Numbered from the stretch's first letter, positions 17,027-27,441 are shown. The stretch is DNA of 64,000 bases from Arthrobacter sp. ISL-5 (GCF_018613835.1 NZ_JAGGPM010000008.1:49168-113167); one strand, 5' to 3'. The notes: generated by a model not told the origin, from the sequence alone. Made by a program: numbers and translations.

Positions 17027-20000
17027 ATGACCTATTACCCCAAGGCCTCAGCCGCACCGTCCGGTGCAGGCGCCAAAACCTCAGGCGTGTCCGCCTCCGT
17101 GAGGTTCCCGGAGATCGAAGAACGCATCCTCAAATACTGGGACCAGGACGGCACGTTCCAGGCAAGCATCGACCAACGCCCTGCCGACCTTCCCGGCGGC
17201 GCCCCCGGCAGCAACGAATTCGTCTTCTACGACGGCCCTCCCTTCGCCAACGGCCTACCGCACTACGGACACCTGCTGACCGGCTACGCCAAGGACCTTG
17301 TGGGCCGCTACCAGACCCAGCGCGGCAAACGCGTGGAGCGCCGCTTCGGCTGGGACACCCACGGCCTGCCCGCCGAGCTGGAAGCCATGAAGCAGCTGGG
17401 CATGACGGACAAGACCCAGATCGAGGCCATGGGCATCGACAAGTTCAACGACGCCTGCCGTGCCTCCGTCATGAAGTACGCCAACGAGTGGAAGGCGTAC
17501 GTCACCCGCCAGGCCCGCTGGGTGGACTTCGACAACGACTACAAGACGCTCAACGTCGAGTACATGGAGTCCGTGCTCTGGGCCTTCAAGCAGCTGCATG
17601 AGAAGGGCCTGACCTACAACGGCTACCGCGTGCTGCCGTACTGCTGGAAGGACGAGACGCCGCTGTCCAACCATGAGCTGCGCATGGACGACGACGTCTA
17701 CAAGAACCGCCAGGACCAGACCGTCACAGTGACGTTCCCCATCGCGGCAGGGGAGTCCGGGCTCTCCCGGCAGCTGGCAGGGGTCCAGGCGCTCGCCTGG
17801 ACCACCACCCCGTGGACCCTGCCCACCAACCTGGCGCTCGCCGTCGGGCCTGACATCACCTACGCCGTGCTGCCCGCCGGACCCAGCGGCATCAAGGCCG
17901 CCTCGCCGGAAACGCCGGTGACCGGCAGCTTCCTGCTCGCGGCCGACCTGCTGGACACGTACGCGAAGGATCTGGGGTACGACGACGGCGCTGCCGCGGC
18001 CGCCGCGGTCACCTCCACCCACACGGGTGCCGAGCTCGACGGACTCCGGTACGAGCCGCTCTGGCATGACTTCAGCGACACCGAAAAGTTCGGCACCGAG
18101 AACGCCTGGCGGATCCTCGTGGCCGACTACGTCACCACCACCGACGGCACCGGCATCGTCCACCAGGCACCCGCCTACGGTGAGGACGACCAGAAGGTCT
18201 GCGAGGAAGCCGGCATCCCGGTGATCCTGTCCGTGGACGAAGGCGCCAAGTTCCTGCACCTGTTCGCGCACGGCGACCTGCACGACATCGCCGGGCTGCA
18301 CGTTTTCGAGGCCAACAAGCCCATCACCCAGGTGCTGCGCGCCCAGGGCCGGCTGGTCCGCCAGGCCAGCTATGAGCACAGCTACCCGCACTGCTGGCGC
18401 TGCCGCAACCCGCTGATCTACCGCGCCGTGTCCTCCTGGTACGTGGAGGTCACCAAGTTCCGGGACCGCATGTCCGAGCTGAACCAGGAGATCAACTGGA
18501 TCCCCGGGAACGTCAAAGACGGCCAGTTCGGCAAGTGGCTCGCCAACGCCCGCGACTGGTCCATCAGCCGCAACCGCTACTGGGGCAGTCCCATCCCCGT
18601 CTGGCAGTCCACCGACCCCGAATACCCGCGGACCGACGTCTACGGTTCCCTGGCCGAGATCGAAGCCGACTTCGGCCGCCTGCCGCTGAACAAGGACGGC
18701 CAGGTTGACCTGCACCGTCCGTTCATCGACGAGCTGACCCGCCCCAACCCGGACGACCCCCGCACCCCCGAGGAGGGCCAGTCCGTCATGCGCCGCGTCG
18801 AGGACGTCCTGGACGTCTGGTTCGACTCCGGCTCCATGCCCTACGGGCAGGTCCACTACCCGTTCCAGAACGAGGCGTGGTTCGACACCCACAACCCCGC
18901 CGACTTCATCGTGGAGTACATCGGTCAGACCCGCGGCTGGTTCTACATGCTGCACATCCTGTCCACCGCTTTGTTCGACCGGCCGGCCTTCCGCAACGTG
19001 ATCAGCCACGGCATCGTGCTGGGCTCGGACGGGCAGAAGATGTCCAAGAGCCTGCGCAACTACCCGGACGTCTCCGAGGTCCTGGACCGCGACGGCTCCG
19101 ACGCCATGCGCTGGTTCCTGATGTCCAGCCCCATCCTGCGCGGCGGCAACCTGGTGGTCACCGAACAGGGAATCCGCGACGGCGTCCGCCAGGTCATCCT
19201 GCCGCTGTGGAACGTGTACAGCTTCTTCACGCTGTACACCAACGCGGCCAAGGGCGGTGACGGCTACGACGCGCAGCTGCGCTACGACGGCTACTCCGAC
19301 ACCCTCGACCAGTACCTGCTGGCCAACACCGGGGACCTGGTCCGGAACATGACCGCGCAGCTGGACAGCTACGACATCTCCGGCGCCTGCGACGAACTGC
19401 GCAGCTACCTGGACATGCTGACCAACTGGTACGTCCGCCGCAGCCGCCAGCGCTTCTTCGACGAGAACGTTGACGCCTTCGATGCGCTGTACACGGCGCT
19501 GGAGGCCGTCAGCCGCGTGTCCGCCTCATTGCTGCCGCTCGTTTCGGAGGAGATCTGGCGCGGACTCACCGGCGGCCGCTCCGTGCACCTGGCCGACTGG
19601 CCGGACGCCGGGCTGTTCCCGGCCAACCCCGCCCTCGTGGAGGCGATGGACCGGGTCCAGCAGATCTGCTCCACCGGCTCCTCGCTGCGCAAGGCCGCGA
19701 ACCTCCGTGTCCGCCTGCCGCTGCAGGAACTCACTGTGGTGGCACCCGGTGCGGATGCGCTGGAAGGGTTCGCCGCCGTCGTCGCCGACGAGCTGAACCT
19801 GCGGAGGGTGCGCATGCTGGACGCCGCCAGCGCCTCCCCGGAGGAATTCGGCATCGAACAGAAGCTCGTGGTCAACGCCCGGGCCGCCGGGCCGCGCCTG
19901 GGCAAGAACGTCCAGCTGGCCATCAAGGGCTCCAAGTCCGGTGACTGGTCCGTGTCGGATGCCGGCGTGGTGACCGCGGGCGGGCTCGAACTGGAGCCGC

Positions 20001-20359
20001 AGGAATACACGCTGGAAACGGTTGTGGCGGGGTCCGAGAGCGGTTCTGCGACTGCATCTTCTGCTGTCGCAGTATTGCCCGGCGGCGGCTTCGTGGTGCT
20101 CAACACCGAGGTGACCCCGGAGCTTGAGGCTGAAGGGCTGGCCCGGGACATGGTCCGCGCCATCCAGCAGGCACGCAAGGACGCCGGGCTGAACGTCAGC
20201 GACCGGATCCGGACCACGGTCACGGCCGCGCAGAACGTGCTGGACGCGCTCCTGGCGAACGCCGAACTGGTCAAGACCGAAACCCTGACACTGGAACTGG
20301 ACACCGTTCCAGCCGACTCCGGGGAACCCCGCATCACCGTCGAAAAAGCAGAGGCCTAA
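17027..20359 (+). CDS. ileS: Isoleucine--tRNA ligase (long, HYGH-motif type)
   Basis: The 1,110-residue class I synthetase has [16 protein letters not shown] near 80-95 (HxGH in place of HIGH), an editing domain around 200-400, and [11 protein letters not shown] near 680. It ends with a long C-terminal anticodon region. The HYGH variant and the length mark the eukaryote-like IleRS2 type, which in characterised bacteria is associated with mupirocin tolerance. ATG 17027 is preceded by the AGGA sequestered in the T-box; an in-frame ATG at 16988 lies inside that leader and is rejected. folC follows after 5 nt. Confidence 0.95.
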   Translation: MTYYPKASAAPSGAGAKTSGVSASVRFPEIEERILKYWDQDGTFQASIDQRPADLPGGAPGSNEFVFYDGPPFANGLPHYGHLLTGYAKDLVGRYQTQRGKRVERRFGWDTHGLPAELEAMKQLGMTDKTQIEAMGIDKFNDACRASVMKYANEWKAYVTRQARWVDFDNDYKTLNVEYMESVLWAFKQLHEKGLTYNGYRVLPYCWKDETPLSNHELRMDDDVYKNRQDQTVTVTFPIAAGESGLSRQLAGVQALAWTTTPWTLPTNLALAVGPDITYAVLPAGPSGIKAASPETPVTGSFLLAADLLDTYAKDLGYDDGAAAAAAVTSTHTGAELDGLRYEPLWHDFSDTEKFGTENAWRILVADYVTTTDGTGIVHQAPAYGEDDQKVCEEAGIPVILSVDEGAKFLHLFAHGDLHDIAGLHVFEANKPITQVLRAQGRLVRQASYEHSYPHCWRCRNPLIYRAVSSWYVEVTKFRDRMSELNQEINWIPGNVKDGQFGKWLANARDWSISRNRYWGSPIPVWQSTDPEYPRTDVYGSLAEIEADFGRLPLNKDGQVDLHRPFIDELTRPNPDDPRTPEEGQSVMRRVEDVLDVWFDSGSMPYGQVHYPFQNEAWFDTHNPADFIVEYIGQTRGWFYMLHILSTALFDRPAFRNVISHGIVLGSDGQKMSKSLRNYPDVSEVLDRDGSDAMRWFLMSSPILRGGNLVVTEQGIRDGVRQVILPLWNVYSFFTLYTNAAKGGDGYDAQLRYDGYSDTLDQYLLANTGDLVRNMTAQLDSYDISGACDELRSYLDMLTNWYVRRSRQRFFDENVDAFDALYTALEAVSRVSASLLPLVSEEIWRGLTGGRSVHLADWPDAGLFPANPALVEAMDRVQQICSTGSSLRKAANLRVRLPLQELTVVAPGADALEGFAAVVADELNLRRVRMLDAASASPEEFGIEQKLVVNARAAGPRLGKNVQLAIKGSKSGDWSVSDAGVVTAGGLELEPQEYTLETVVAGSESGSATASSAVAVLPGGGFVVLNTEVTPELEAEGLARDMVRAIQQARKDAGLNVSDRIRTTVTAAQNVLDALLANAELVKTETLTLELDTVPADSGEPRITVEKAEA

Positions 20360-20364
20360 AACAC

Positions 20365-21726
20365 ATGACCGACGAATTCTCCGTGGAGAGCGTCTACGCC
20401 GAGCTGCTGGGCCGGGCGCCGGAAAACAAGATGGAGCCGCGGCTCGCACCGCTGTTCCGCGCCATGGATGTGCTGGGGGAGCCCAACAAGGCGTTTCCGA
20501 TCATCCACGTGACCGGCACCAACGGCAAAACATCCACGGCACGGATGATCGAGGCGGGCCTCCGGGCCCACGGCCTCAGCACCGGCCGCTACACGAGCCC
20601 GCACCTGTCCAAGGTCACGGAGCGGATCAGCATCGATGGTGCGCCGGTCTCGGATGAGACGTTCGTCCGGATCTGGGACGAGATCCGCCCGTACCTCGAG
20701 ATCGTGGACAACGAACTGCTCGCCGAGGAACAGCCAAAGCTGACGTACTTTGAATGCCTGACCATCCTCGCGTTCGCCGTCTTCGCCGACCAGCCGGTCA
20801 ACGTGGCGGTCATGGAGGTCGGCCTGGGCGGCATCACCGACGCCACCAACGTGGGCGACGGCCAGGTAGCCGTGGTGACGCCTATCTCGCTGGACCACAC
20901 GGAGCTCCTTGGCGACACCACCGAGGACATCGCCTACGAGAAGGCCGGCATCATCAAGCCCGGCGGCTTCCTCATCAGCGCCGCCCAGCCCGTTGACGCC
21001 GCCCAGGTGCTGCTGGAAAAGGCCAAGGAGGTCCAGGCGCCGTTCCGCTTCGAAGGGGTGGAATTCGGCGTCGAGTCCCGGCAGGTCGCCGTCGGCGGGC
21101 AGGTGGTGACCATCCAGGGCATCGCCGGACGCTATCCGGAGCTGATGGTTCCGCTGCACGGCGCCCACCAGGCGGAGAACGCGGCCGTGGCCATCGCCGC
21201 GCTCGAGGCCTTCCTGGGCGGCGGCGACAAGGAGCTCGACGCCGAGGTGCTGCAGGAGGCGTTCGCCACTGTCACCTCGCCCGGACGGCTTGAGGTGGTG
21301 CGCACCGCGCCCACCATCATCGTGGATGCCGCCCACAACCCGGCCGGCATCCGTGTTTCGGCCGAGGCCATCAAAGAAGCCTTCAGCTTCAGCAAGCTCG
21401 TGGTGGTTGTGGGAGTCCTCAAGGAAAAGGACGCCGAGGAGATCCTGCGCCAGCTCAAGGAATCTTTGGGCGACCTTGCCCAGGAATACTGCTTCACCCA
21501 GTCGAATTCACCGCGGGCGGTACCCGCCGCGGAACTTGCGGAGACCGCCGTCGACCTTGGCTTCGGCGAGGAAAACATCCACATCGCCGAGAAGCTCGAC
21601 GACGCCCTGGAGTGGGCCGTGGAGCGCGCCGAAGCCAACGACGACCTTGCCGGAGGTGTGCTGGTCACGGGCTCGATCACCCTCGTCGCTGATGCCCGCA
21701 TACTGCTCGGAAAGTCGGACGCCTGA
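20365..21726 (+). CDS. folC: Bifunctional folylpolyglutamate synthase/dihydrofolate synthase
   Basis: The 453-residue Mur-ligase-family enzyme has the ATP-binding loop TGTNGKTS near 51-58. It also has the folate-binding segment GRYTSPHLSKVTERI, MEVGLGGITDATN, and VDAAHNPAG for the C-terminal domain. It adds glutamates to dihydropteroate and reduced folates. It begins 5 nt after ileS and overlaps the next start by one base (TGATG), so ileS-folC-DUF4233 form one transcript under T-box control. Confidence 0.94.
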   Translation: MTDEFSVESVYAELLGRAPENKMEPRLAPLFRAMDVLGEPNKAFPIIHVTGTNGKTSTARMIEAGLRAHGLSTGRYTSPHLSKVTERISIDGAPVSDETFVRIWDEIRPYLEIVDNELLAEEQPKLTYFECLTILAFAVFADQPVNVAVMEVGLGGITDATNVGDGQVAVVTPISLDHTELLGDTTEDIAYEKAGIIKPGGFLISAAQPVDAAQVLLEKAKEVQAPFRFEGVEFGVESRQVAVGGQVVTIQGIAGRYPELMVPLHGAHQAENAAVAIAALEAFLGGGDKELDAEVLQEAFATVTSPGRLEVVRTAPTIIVDAAHNPAGIRVSAEAIKEAFSFSKLVVVVGVLKEKDAEEILRQLKESLGDLAQEYCFTQSNSPRAVPAAELAETAVDLGFGEENIHIAEKLDDALEWAVERAEANDDLAGGVLVTGSITLVADARILLGKSDA

Positions 21727-22190
21727 TGGCGCGGCTCACCAAGGCCCAGCGCGAGTGGCGGCCGGGCATGCCCAAAAAGCGGCGTTCCACCAAGATCATG
21801 TTCGCGTCCACCGTTCTGCTGCTGGAAGCGTTCGTGGCTTTCTTCGCCACCTTGGCAGTGTTCGGACTGCGCCGCAGCGAGATTTCCCCGGTGCTGATTC
21901 TTTCGGTTGGCATCGGGCTGAGTGTGGTCCTGATCCTGGCGTGCGCCGTCCTGTCGAAGCCGTGGGGCGTGGGGCTGGGCTGGATCCTCCAGCTGGTGCT
22001 GATCCTCCTCGGCTTCGTCGAGCCCGTGATGTTCCTCGTGGGTGCGCTGTTCGCCCTCGCCTGGTGGTACGGCATCCGGACCGGCATCCGGATCGATGCT
22101 GAGGCTGCCAAGCGGGCGCGCGAACAGGCCGAATGGGACGCCGCGCATCCGGCCGGCGCCGGCAATGAAGGCACCGGCCAGAACCCGTAG
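21726..22190 (+). CDS. DUF4233 membrane protein
   Basis: The 154-residue protein has a basic N-terminus (about 25 residues) and then four hydrophobic helices between about 25 and 120. A charged, Ala/Glu-rich cytoplasmic tail follows. This matches DUF4233, a family regularly found directly after folC in actinobacteria; function unknown. Its ATG shares the A of the folC TGA stop. Its own TAG stop doubles as the first half of the ndk -10 box. Confidence 0.85.
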   Translation: MARLTKAQREWRPGMPKKRRSTKIMFASTVLLLEAFVAFFATLAVFGLRRSEISPVLILSVGIGLSVVLILACAVLSKPWGVGLGWILQLVLILLGFVEPVMFLVGALFALAWWYGIRTGIRIDAEAAKRAREQAEWDAAHPAGAGNEGTGQNP

Positions 22191-22193
22191 ACT
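22188..22193 (+). promoter_or_regulatory. -10 box (TAGACT) of ndk, overlapping the upstream stop codon
   Basis: TAGACT begins with the stop codon of the DUF4233 gene and would start transcription near 22200, giving ndk a leader of about 30 nt with GGAG at 22222-22225. This allows ndk expression independent of the T-box operon. Confidence 0.5.
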
Positions 22194-22230
22194 TACCCGG
22201 AAACCCACAACCAACCGCATTGGAGCAGCT

Positions 22231-22644
22231 GTGAGCATTGAGCGCACCCTCGTCCTGATCAAGCCCGACGGCGTCACCCGCAACCTGACCGGCGAGATCC
22301 TCAGCAGGATCGAATCCAAGGGCTACACCCTGGCCGAACTCAAGAAGGTCCACGCCAGCCGTGAGCTGCTGGAGCAGCACTATGAAGAGCACGTGGGCAA
22401 GCCGTTCTATGAGCCGCTGGTTGAATTCATGCGCAGCGGCCCGGTCGTCGCCGCGATCTTCGAGGGCCACCGCGTCATCGAGGGCTTCCGCGTCCTGGCC
22501 GGCACCACCGACCCCACGACGGCGGCGCCGGGAACCATTCGCGGCGACTTCGGCCGCGACTGGGGCCTGAAGGTCCAGCAGAACCTCGTCCACGGCTCGG
22601 ACTCCGTGGACTCGGCCGAGCGCGAAATCAAGATCTGGTTCTAG
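22231..22644 (+). CDS. ndk: Nucleoside diphosphate kinase
   Basis: The 137-residue enzyme starts at GTG 22231 with [15 protein letters not shown]. The phospho-accepting histidine lies in [16 protein letters not shown] near residue 117. All NDK landmarks are present ([23 protein letters not shown]). It balances nucleoside triphosphate pools by ping-pong phosphotransfer and usually forms hexamers or tetramers. GGAG lies 5 nt before the start; upstream in-frame ATGs lie inside the DUF4233 gene and lack family sequence. Confidence 0.96.
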   Translation: MSIERTLVLIKPDGVTRNLTGEILSRIESKGYTLAELKKVHASRELLEQHYEEHVGKPFYEPLVEFMRSGPVVAAIFEGHRVIEGFRVLAGTTDPTTAAPGTIRGDFGRDWGLKVQQNLVHGSDSVDSAEREIKIWF

Positions 22645-22659
22645 GTCCCGCCCGCCGGT

Positions 22660-22731
22660 AAAAGCGCGAACTGGCAGCTAACGCCCTCAAAAGCTGATTT
22701 TGAGGGCGTTAACTGCCAGTTCGCGCTTTTT
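22660..22731. terminator. Bidirectional terminator with 33-nt arms between ndk and the VKOR gene
   Basis: Arms 22660-22692 and 22698-22730 pair with a single mismatch around the loop GCTGA. The arms start with AAAA and end with TTTTT, so both strands have a U-tract. It serves the convergent ndk and VKOR genes. Its length and regularity are far beyond need; it may belong to a dispersed intergenic repeat family. Confidence 0.85.
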
Positions 22732-22738
22732 CTTTGGC

Positions 22739-23422
22739 TTAGAAACCGGACGTGCCGATGAACACCTGGATGAAGGCGAAGAAGATGGTGGCGATTACGG
22801 CGACGTACAGCAGCGCCGTGATGATCCAGCCGGAATCTCCCGCGATCCGGACCACTCCGGCCGGAGCCGGGATGACGCCATGGACGGTGTTGCGCACTGT
22901 CACCCAGACGAACAGGGGAATCATGACGGCCCACACCACCATGCAGAACGGGCACAGGATGCGGATCTCGTAGAGTGCCTGGAACCACAGCCACACCACG
23001 AACGCGAAGCCCAGGGTCACGCCCGTCTGCAGCCCCATCCAGTACCAGCGGGCGAACTTTGCGCCGGACAGCAGCGCCATTCCGGTGGTGATAATGACGG
23101 CAAAGGCGACGATCCCGATGAACATGTTGGGGAAGCCGAAGACCGAGCTCTGCGGTGTCTGCATGACCTGGCCGCACGAGATCCACGGATTCACATCGCA
23201 GACCGTGGTGTGGTTGGGATCCTTGAGTACTTCCAGCTTTTCCAGCACCAGGATGCCCGATGCAAGCCACCCCACAACCCCGGTGATGACCAGCAGCCAG
23301 CCGAAGGGCCGGTCGCGGGTCATGGCAGGGAGGGCGGCCCCCGCCGTGGCGGGGGTGCGATCGGATTCGTCGATGTAAGCGGTTCCGGAATCCGTGCCGG
23401 CGGAAGGCGAAGTGCTGGGCAT
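22739..23422 (-). CDS. Vitamin K epoxide reductase family (VKOR) membrane protein
   Basis: The 227-residue integral membrane protein has four to five hydrophobic helices. It carries the VKOR loop cysteines CDVNPWISC, the QSSVFGFPN segment, and the active-site CPFC (CxxC) near residue 150. Bacterial VKORs reoxidise DsbA-like periplasmic oxidases using quinone. The start at 23422 has AAGGA 10 nt upstream; a longer in-frame ATG at 23515 is possible but lacks it. It is convergent with ndk and divergent from rne. Confidence 0.88.
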   Translation of the reverse strand: MPSTSPSAGTDSGTAYIDESDRTPATAGAALPAMTRDRPFGWLLVITGVVGWLASGILVLEKLEVLKDPNHTTVCDVNPWISCGQVMQTPQSSVFGFPNMFIGIVAFAVIITTGMALLSGAKFARWYWMGLQTGVTLGFAFVVWLWFQALYEIRILCPFCMVVWAVMIPLFVWVTVRNTVHGVIPAPAGVVRIAGDSGWIITALLYVAVIATIFFAFIQVFIGTSGF

Positions 23423-23885
23423 GGGGATGGCGTCCTTTGTCTTGGGTGCTCCTGCCGAGATTGTATCGCCGCCAACTGGGAGCATCCTTGTGCTCCCGGC
23501 AGCGGACGCCTCCATTGACCGCCTTTGTCACGCACTTACAGCGTTTTTGAACGGCGGTGTGAGAGAATAAACGTGGCTGGAGCGCGAACCACATTCGAAC
23601 TCCGGTCCGGTGGCTTGTTCCCAAGACCGCCAATGAGGAGCAGTGAAGGCTCCGGATTCCTAGATCCGGCCTCCCGCATTCCATTGGACGGCACCTGGTT
23701 GTGGATTGCAGAAACAACGGGTTCCAGTAACATCCCCGCCGGCCTTTCAGGGCTGCCGCACCCCACTGCCGGTGCGAACCTGAGGGTATCCAATTGACTT
23801 CTGTCAACGCCCGCGGGTTTTGACAATATGTGCCCCAATGGGTGCCGGATGTGGCGGCATGTCAGGGGCAGGAGTGTCGCCACAT
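23423..23885. other. Intergenic region and long leader of rne
   Basis: The 463 bp between the divergent VKOR and RNase E genes hold no convincing gene. A TTGACA at 23819-23824 resembles a -35 box. A CCGGAT/ATCCGG hairpin lies near 23653-23671. RNase E mRNAs are often autoregulated through long leaders, so structure here would be expected, but I cannot define it. Confidence 0.4.
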
Positions 23886-26800
23886 ATGGATAATGACCAG
23901 GTAATAGCCGTTAACGAAGAACAGGCTGCCAACGAGGAAGCGGCAGCCGCCGAGGCCCCCAGGAGGGCCACCCGGACCCGGCGCAAGGCAGCGCCCAAGG
24001 CAAAGGCAGCGGACACCGACTCCGCGCCGATGCTTCCGGAACTCCAGCAGCCCGCCGCCACCGAGCCCGTGCCGGCCGAGCAGGCGGAGAGCGGGCAGGA
24101 GGCTCCGGCCGCCGAGCCCAAGGCTCCCGTGCGCCGAACCCGCTCGCGGAAGAAGGTGGCGGAGGAGCCGCTGCCCGCTTTCGCCGGCGAAGCCGGTGCT
24201 GAGGCGGTCACGACGGAAGACGTCGTTGCCGCTCCCGCTGAACCCGCCGCCGTCGAGACCGTAGCAGCCCCGTCCGCCGTCGAAGCCGCCGCCGAGCCCG
24301 AGGCCGAGACTAAGCCGGTGCGCCGCCGCCGCGTGGCCAAGCCCAAAACCGTAGCGGCAACCGAAGCCGCCGCCGCGGAAACGCCCGCTCCGGAGGAAGC
24401 TCCGGCCGCTGCCGTCGAAACCCCGGCAGCACAGACGCGGGTTGAAGAGACCACCGTCGCGGAGATCCAGGCCGAGGCAACGGCTGCCGCCGCGCCCGCA
24501 GGCGCCGAGGAGGAAGCCCCGGAAGAGGCGCCTGAAGAAGAGGCGCCCGTGGGATCCCTCTTCCTGGAACCGGCGTCAGTCACGTCGATCATCTTCCAGG
24601 CTCCCGACCTGAACAAAGTGATCCGCCCGGCTGCCGTTCCGGCCGCAGCGGAGGACAGCGACGCCGAAGGCGGCGAGGACGAGCAGGAGGACGACGGCGG
24701 ACGCCGCCGCCGCCGCAGCCGCGGACGCCGCGGCCGGAACCGCGCTGACCGCGACATCACGGACCGCGACGACTCCGAAGTCGACGCGGGAGGCGCCGAT
24801 GCTGCCGAGGACGCCGACGAAGAGACCGCCGGCCAGGCCGACGACGGCGTGACGTCCCGTCGCCGTCGCCGCCGCCGCCGCGGCGACCAGGACCTTGAAC
24901 TCACCGGCGGGGGAGACGACGACCCGCCCAACACCGTGACCCGCGTCCGTGCCCCCCGCGCCGTCAGCGAGGCACCGGTCAACAACCGCGTCACGTCCGT
25001 CAAGGGCTCCACCAGGCTCGAAGCCAAGAAGCAGCGCCGCCGCGAATCCCGCGACACCGGCCGCCGCCGCACCGTCATCACCGAGGCCGAGTTCCTCGCC
25101 CGCCGCGAATCCGTGGACCGGCAAATGATCGTGCGCCAGCGCGACGACAGAATCCAGATCGGTGTCCTAGAGGACGGCGTGCTGGCCGAGCACTTTGTAT
25201 CCAAGACGCAGCAGGACTCCCTGATCGGCAACGTGTACCTGGGCAAGGTCCAGAACGTGCTGCCGTCGATGGAAGCGGCCTTCGTTGACATCGGCCGCGG
25301 ACGCAACGCCGTCCTCTACGCCGGCGAAGTGAACTGGGAAGCCGTTAATCTCGAGGGCAAGCAGCGCCGGATCGAGAACGCGCTGAAGTCCGGCGACTCC
25401 GTCCTGGTCCAGGTCACCAAGGACCCGGTTGGCCACAAGGGCGCCCGCCTCACCAGCCAGATTTCGCTGCCCGGCCGCTACCTCGTCTACGTGCCCGGCG
25501 GTTCCATGACTGGCATCTCCCGCAAGCTTCCCGACGTCGAACGCAACCGCCTGAAGCGGATCCTCAAGGACCGCCTGCCGGAGAACGCCGGCGTCATCGT
25601 CCGCACCGCGGCCGAAGGTGCCTCCGAGGAAGAACTCACGCACGACATCAACCGCCTCCGTGCCCAGTGGGAGGGCATCGACAGCCAAGCCAAGTCCACC
25701 AAGGTGCTCGCCCCCGAGGTTCTCTACGGCGAACCGGACCTGACCATCAAGGTGGTCCGCGACGTCTTCAACGAGGACTTCTCCAAGCTCATCGTCTCCG
25801 GCGATGAAGCCTGGGACACCATCGAGGCCTACGTCACCTACGTTGCTCCGGACCTGGTTGGCCGGCTCGAGAAGTGGACCAAGGACGAGGACATCTTCTC
25901 AGCTTGGCGCATCGACGAGCAGATCCACAAGGCCCTGGACCGCAAGGTGTTCCTGCCCTCGGGCGGCTCGCTGGTGATTGACCGCACCGAGGCAATGACC
26001 GTGGTGGACGTCAACACGGGAAAGTTCACCGGCAGCGGCGGCAACCTCGAGGAGACCGTCACCAAGAACAACCTGGAGGCCGCCGAGGAAGTGGTCCGCC
26101 AGCTGCGCCTGCGCGACATCGGCGGCATCATCGTGATCGACTTCATCGACATGGTGCTGGAATCGAACCGCGACCTCGTGCTTCGGCGCATGGTCGAGTG
26201 CCTCGGCCGGGACCGGACCAAGCACCAGGTTGCCGAAGTGACCTCGCTGGGTCTCGTCCAGATGACCCGCAAGCGGATGGGTACCGGGCTGCTGGAGGTC
26301 TTCGGGGAGCAGTGCGAGACGTGCGCCGGCCGTGGCGTCGTCACCCACGACGAGCCCGTTGAGCACCGCCGGGCCAACATCGTGGCAGCCGAACACCACG
26401 TGCACCGTGCAGAAACCCAGCCGCCGGTACGGACCGACCGGAAGCGCCGCCGCGGTAAGGGCGGGCAGGTTTCTCCTGACGGCGCCACGGCGGCTCCGGC
26501 TGCTGTCCACCCGGAGCCCACCGAGGCGGAGCGCCACGCCAAGGCCGAGGCCACCAGGGCGGCCCTCGCCAACATTGCAGCCGCAGCCCACGCCGCGCAC
26601 CTGCATGAGGATGCCGCCCATAGCGCCGCCGGCGACGCCGCCCGTCGGGACGTGCCCGCCGCGGCCGCCCCGGAAAGCCCCGTTGTACACCGTGCCCCCG
26701 AGACGGAGAGCGCTTCCGGCCGCCCGGGTGCCGTGCTGACCTTTGGCGGCGAGAAAGTGGTGCTGCCGTTTGTTGAGCACGCCGACGAGCCCGCCAAGGA

Positions 26801-27218
26801 ATCCCCGGCACTGACCCTGGACCGGCTGGAGGAAGCGTTCGCCCACCTCGGCGAGCCGGCGGCTTCGGCCGGGGACAACGCCCCGGCAGCTGCTGAGGCG
26901 GCCACTGCCAGTGCTGCGGCCTCCGCTGCTCCGGCAACGGAACGTCCCGCCACGGCAGCTTCGTCTTCGGACGGTGACCGTTATGAGGACCACTCAGCCC
27001 TGCAGCCGCGGGCCCGCCGCCCGCGCCGCAACCGTAGCGCCAGCCGTGCCCAGGGCGCAGCCAACGAAACGTCGGTGGAGCACCATGAGACGGCCCCGGC
27101 AACAGCCGCCGGGCACTCACACGAGGCCAAGGCTCCTGAAGCGGAAAAGGTGGCGGCCGCCAAGCCGGCCAGCGAACCGATCATTCTCGGAGTGGGCGTA
27201 CCCGCCTCAGAGCTCTGA
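23886..27218 (+). CDS. rne: Ribonuclease E/G family endoribonuclease
   Basis: The roughly 1,110-residue protein has a disordered Ala/Glu/Pro-rich N-terminal extension of about 370 residues with Arg-rich patches. It then has an S1 domain (GNVYLGKVQNVLPSMEAAFVDIG) and the RNase E/G catalytic core with IDRTEAMTVVDVNTGKF. The zinc-link CETCAGRG follows, and an acidic/Ala-rich tail ending in KPASEP. Arg-rich segments (RRRRSRGRRGRNR) probably bind RNA. It processes rRNA, tRNA and mRNA. ATG 23886 has GGAG 12 nt upstream; a TTG at 23820 in frame is less likely. Confidence 0.93.
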   Translation: MDNDQVIAVNEEQAANEEAAAAEAPRRATRTRRKAAPKAKAADTDSAPMLPELQQPAATEPVPAEQAESGQEAPAAEPKAPVRRTRSRKKVAEEPLPAFAGEAGAEAVTTEDVVAAPAEPAAVETVAAPSAVEAAAEPEAETKPVRRRRVAKPKTVAATEAAAAETPAPEEAPAAAVETPAAQTRVEETTVAEIQAEATAAAAPAGAEEEAPEEAPEEEAPVGSLFLEPASVTSIIFQAPDLNKVIRPAAVPAAAEDSDAEGGEDEQEDDGGRRRRRSRGRRGRNRADRDITDRDDSEVDAGGADAAEDADEETAGQADDGVTSRRRRRRRRGDQDLELTGGGDDDPPNTVTRVRAPRAVSEAPVNNRVTSVKGSTRLEAKKQRRRESRDTGRRRTVITEAEFLARRESVDRQMIVRQRDDRIQIGVLEDGVLAEHFVSKTQQDSLIGNVYLGKVQNVLPSMEAAFVDIGRGRNAVLYAGEVNWEAVNLEGKQRRIENALKSGDSVLVQVTKDPVGHKGARLTSQISLPGRYLVYVPGGSMTGISRKLPDVERNRLKRILKDRLPENAGVIVRTAAEGASEEELTHDINRLRAQWEGIDSQAKSTKVLAPEVLYGEPDLTIKVVRDVFNEDFSKLIVSGDEAWDTIEAYVTYVAPDLVGRLEKWTKDEDIFSAWRIDEQIHKALDRKVFLPSGGSLVIDRTEAMTVVDVNTGKFTGSGGNLEETVTKNNLEAAEEVVRQLRLRDIGGIIVIDFIDMVLESNRDLVLRRMVECLGRDRTKHQVAEVTSLGLVQMTRKRMGTGLLEVFGEQCETCAGRGVVTHDEPVEHRRANIVAAEHHVHRAETQPPVRTDRKRRRGKGGQVSPDGATAAPAAVHPEPTEAERHAKAEATRAALANIAAAAHAAHLHEDAAHSAAGDAARRDVPAAAAPESPVVHRAPETESASGRPGAVLTFGGEKVVLPFVEHADEPAKESPALTLDRLEEAFAHLGEPAASAGDNAPAAAEAATASAAASAAPATERPATAASSSDGDRYEDHSALQPRARRPRRNRSASRAQGAANETSVEHHETAPATAAGHSHEAKAPEAEKVAAAKPASEPIILGVGVPASEL

Positions 27219-27235
27219 GCTGACCTGTCATGACG

Positions 27236-27267
27236 GGGGCCGGTGCTGCAGCTGCAGCACCGGCCCC
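27236..27267. terminator. Perfect 32-bp palindrome after rne
   Basis: Positions 27236-27251 are the exact reverse complement of 27252-27267, with no spacer. The centre is CTGCAG-CTGCAG and the ends are GGGGCC. It begins 17 nt after the rne stop. The weak tail GGTTGGTT follows. It probably acts as the rne terminator; a perfect palindrome without loop could also form a cruciform. Confidence 0.7.
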
Positions 27268-27351
27268 GGTTGGTTAAAGCCCGGTTCGCTTTATGCGGCG
27301 GCTGTCGTAATCCGAAACGCAGTGTCGGCATCGGAGTTAGCGGCTAGGCTG

Positions 27352-27440
27352 GGGGACTGACACGGGGTGCCGCGCGAGGTGCCGGCTGAGATCCAAACCC
27401 GTTGAACCTGTCCGGTTAGCACCGGCGAAGGGATGTCTCC
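27352..27440 (+). promoter_or_regulatory. TPP riboswitch (THI element) of thiD-tenA
   Basis: The conserved TPP aptamer blocks are all present: ACGGGGTGCC (27360-27369), GGCTGAGA (27384-27391), ACCCGTTGAACCTG (27397-27410), GGTTAGCACCGGCGAAGGGA (27414-27433). P1 is GGGGAC (27352-27357) with GTCTCC (27435-27440). No terminator hairpin follows. The GAAGGGA block sits 8 nt before TTG 27442, so ligand binding should control translation. Confidence 0.93.
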
Positions 27441-27441
27441 T

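Noticed and set aside
17255..19009. A 584-codon minus-strand frame inside ileS
   Set aside because: Antisense shadow typical of high-GC DNA; no domain and no start signal.
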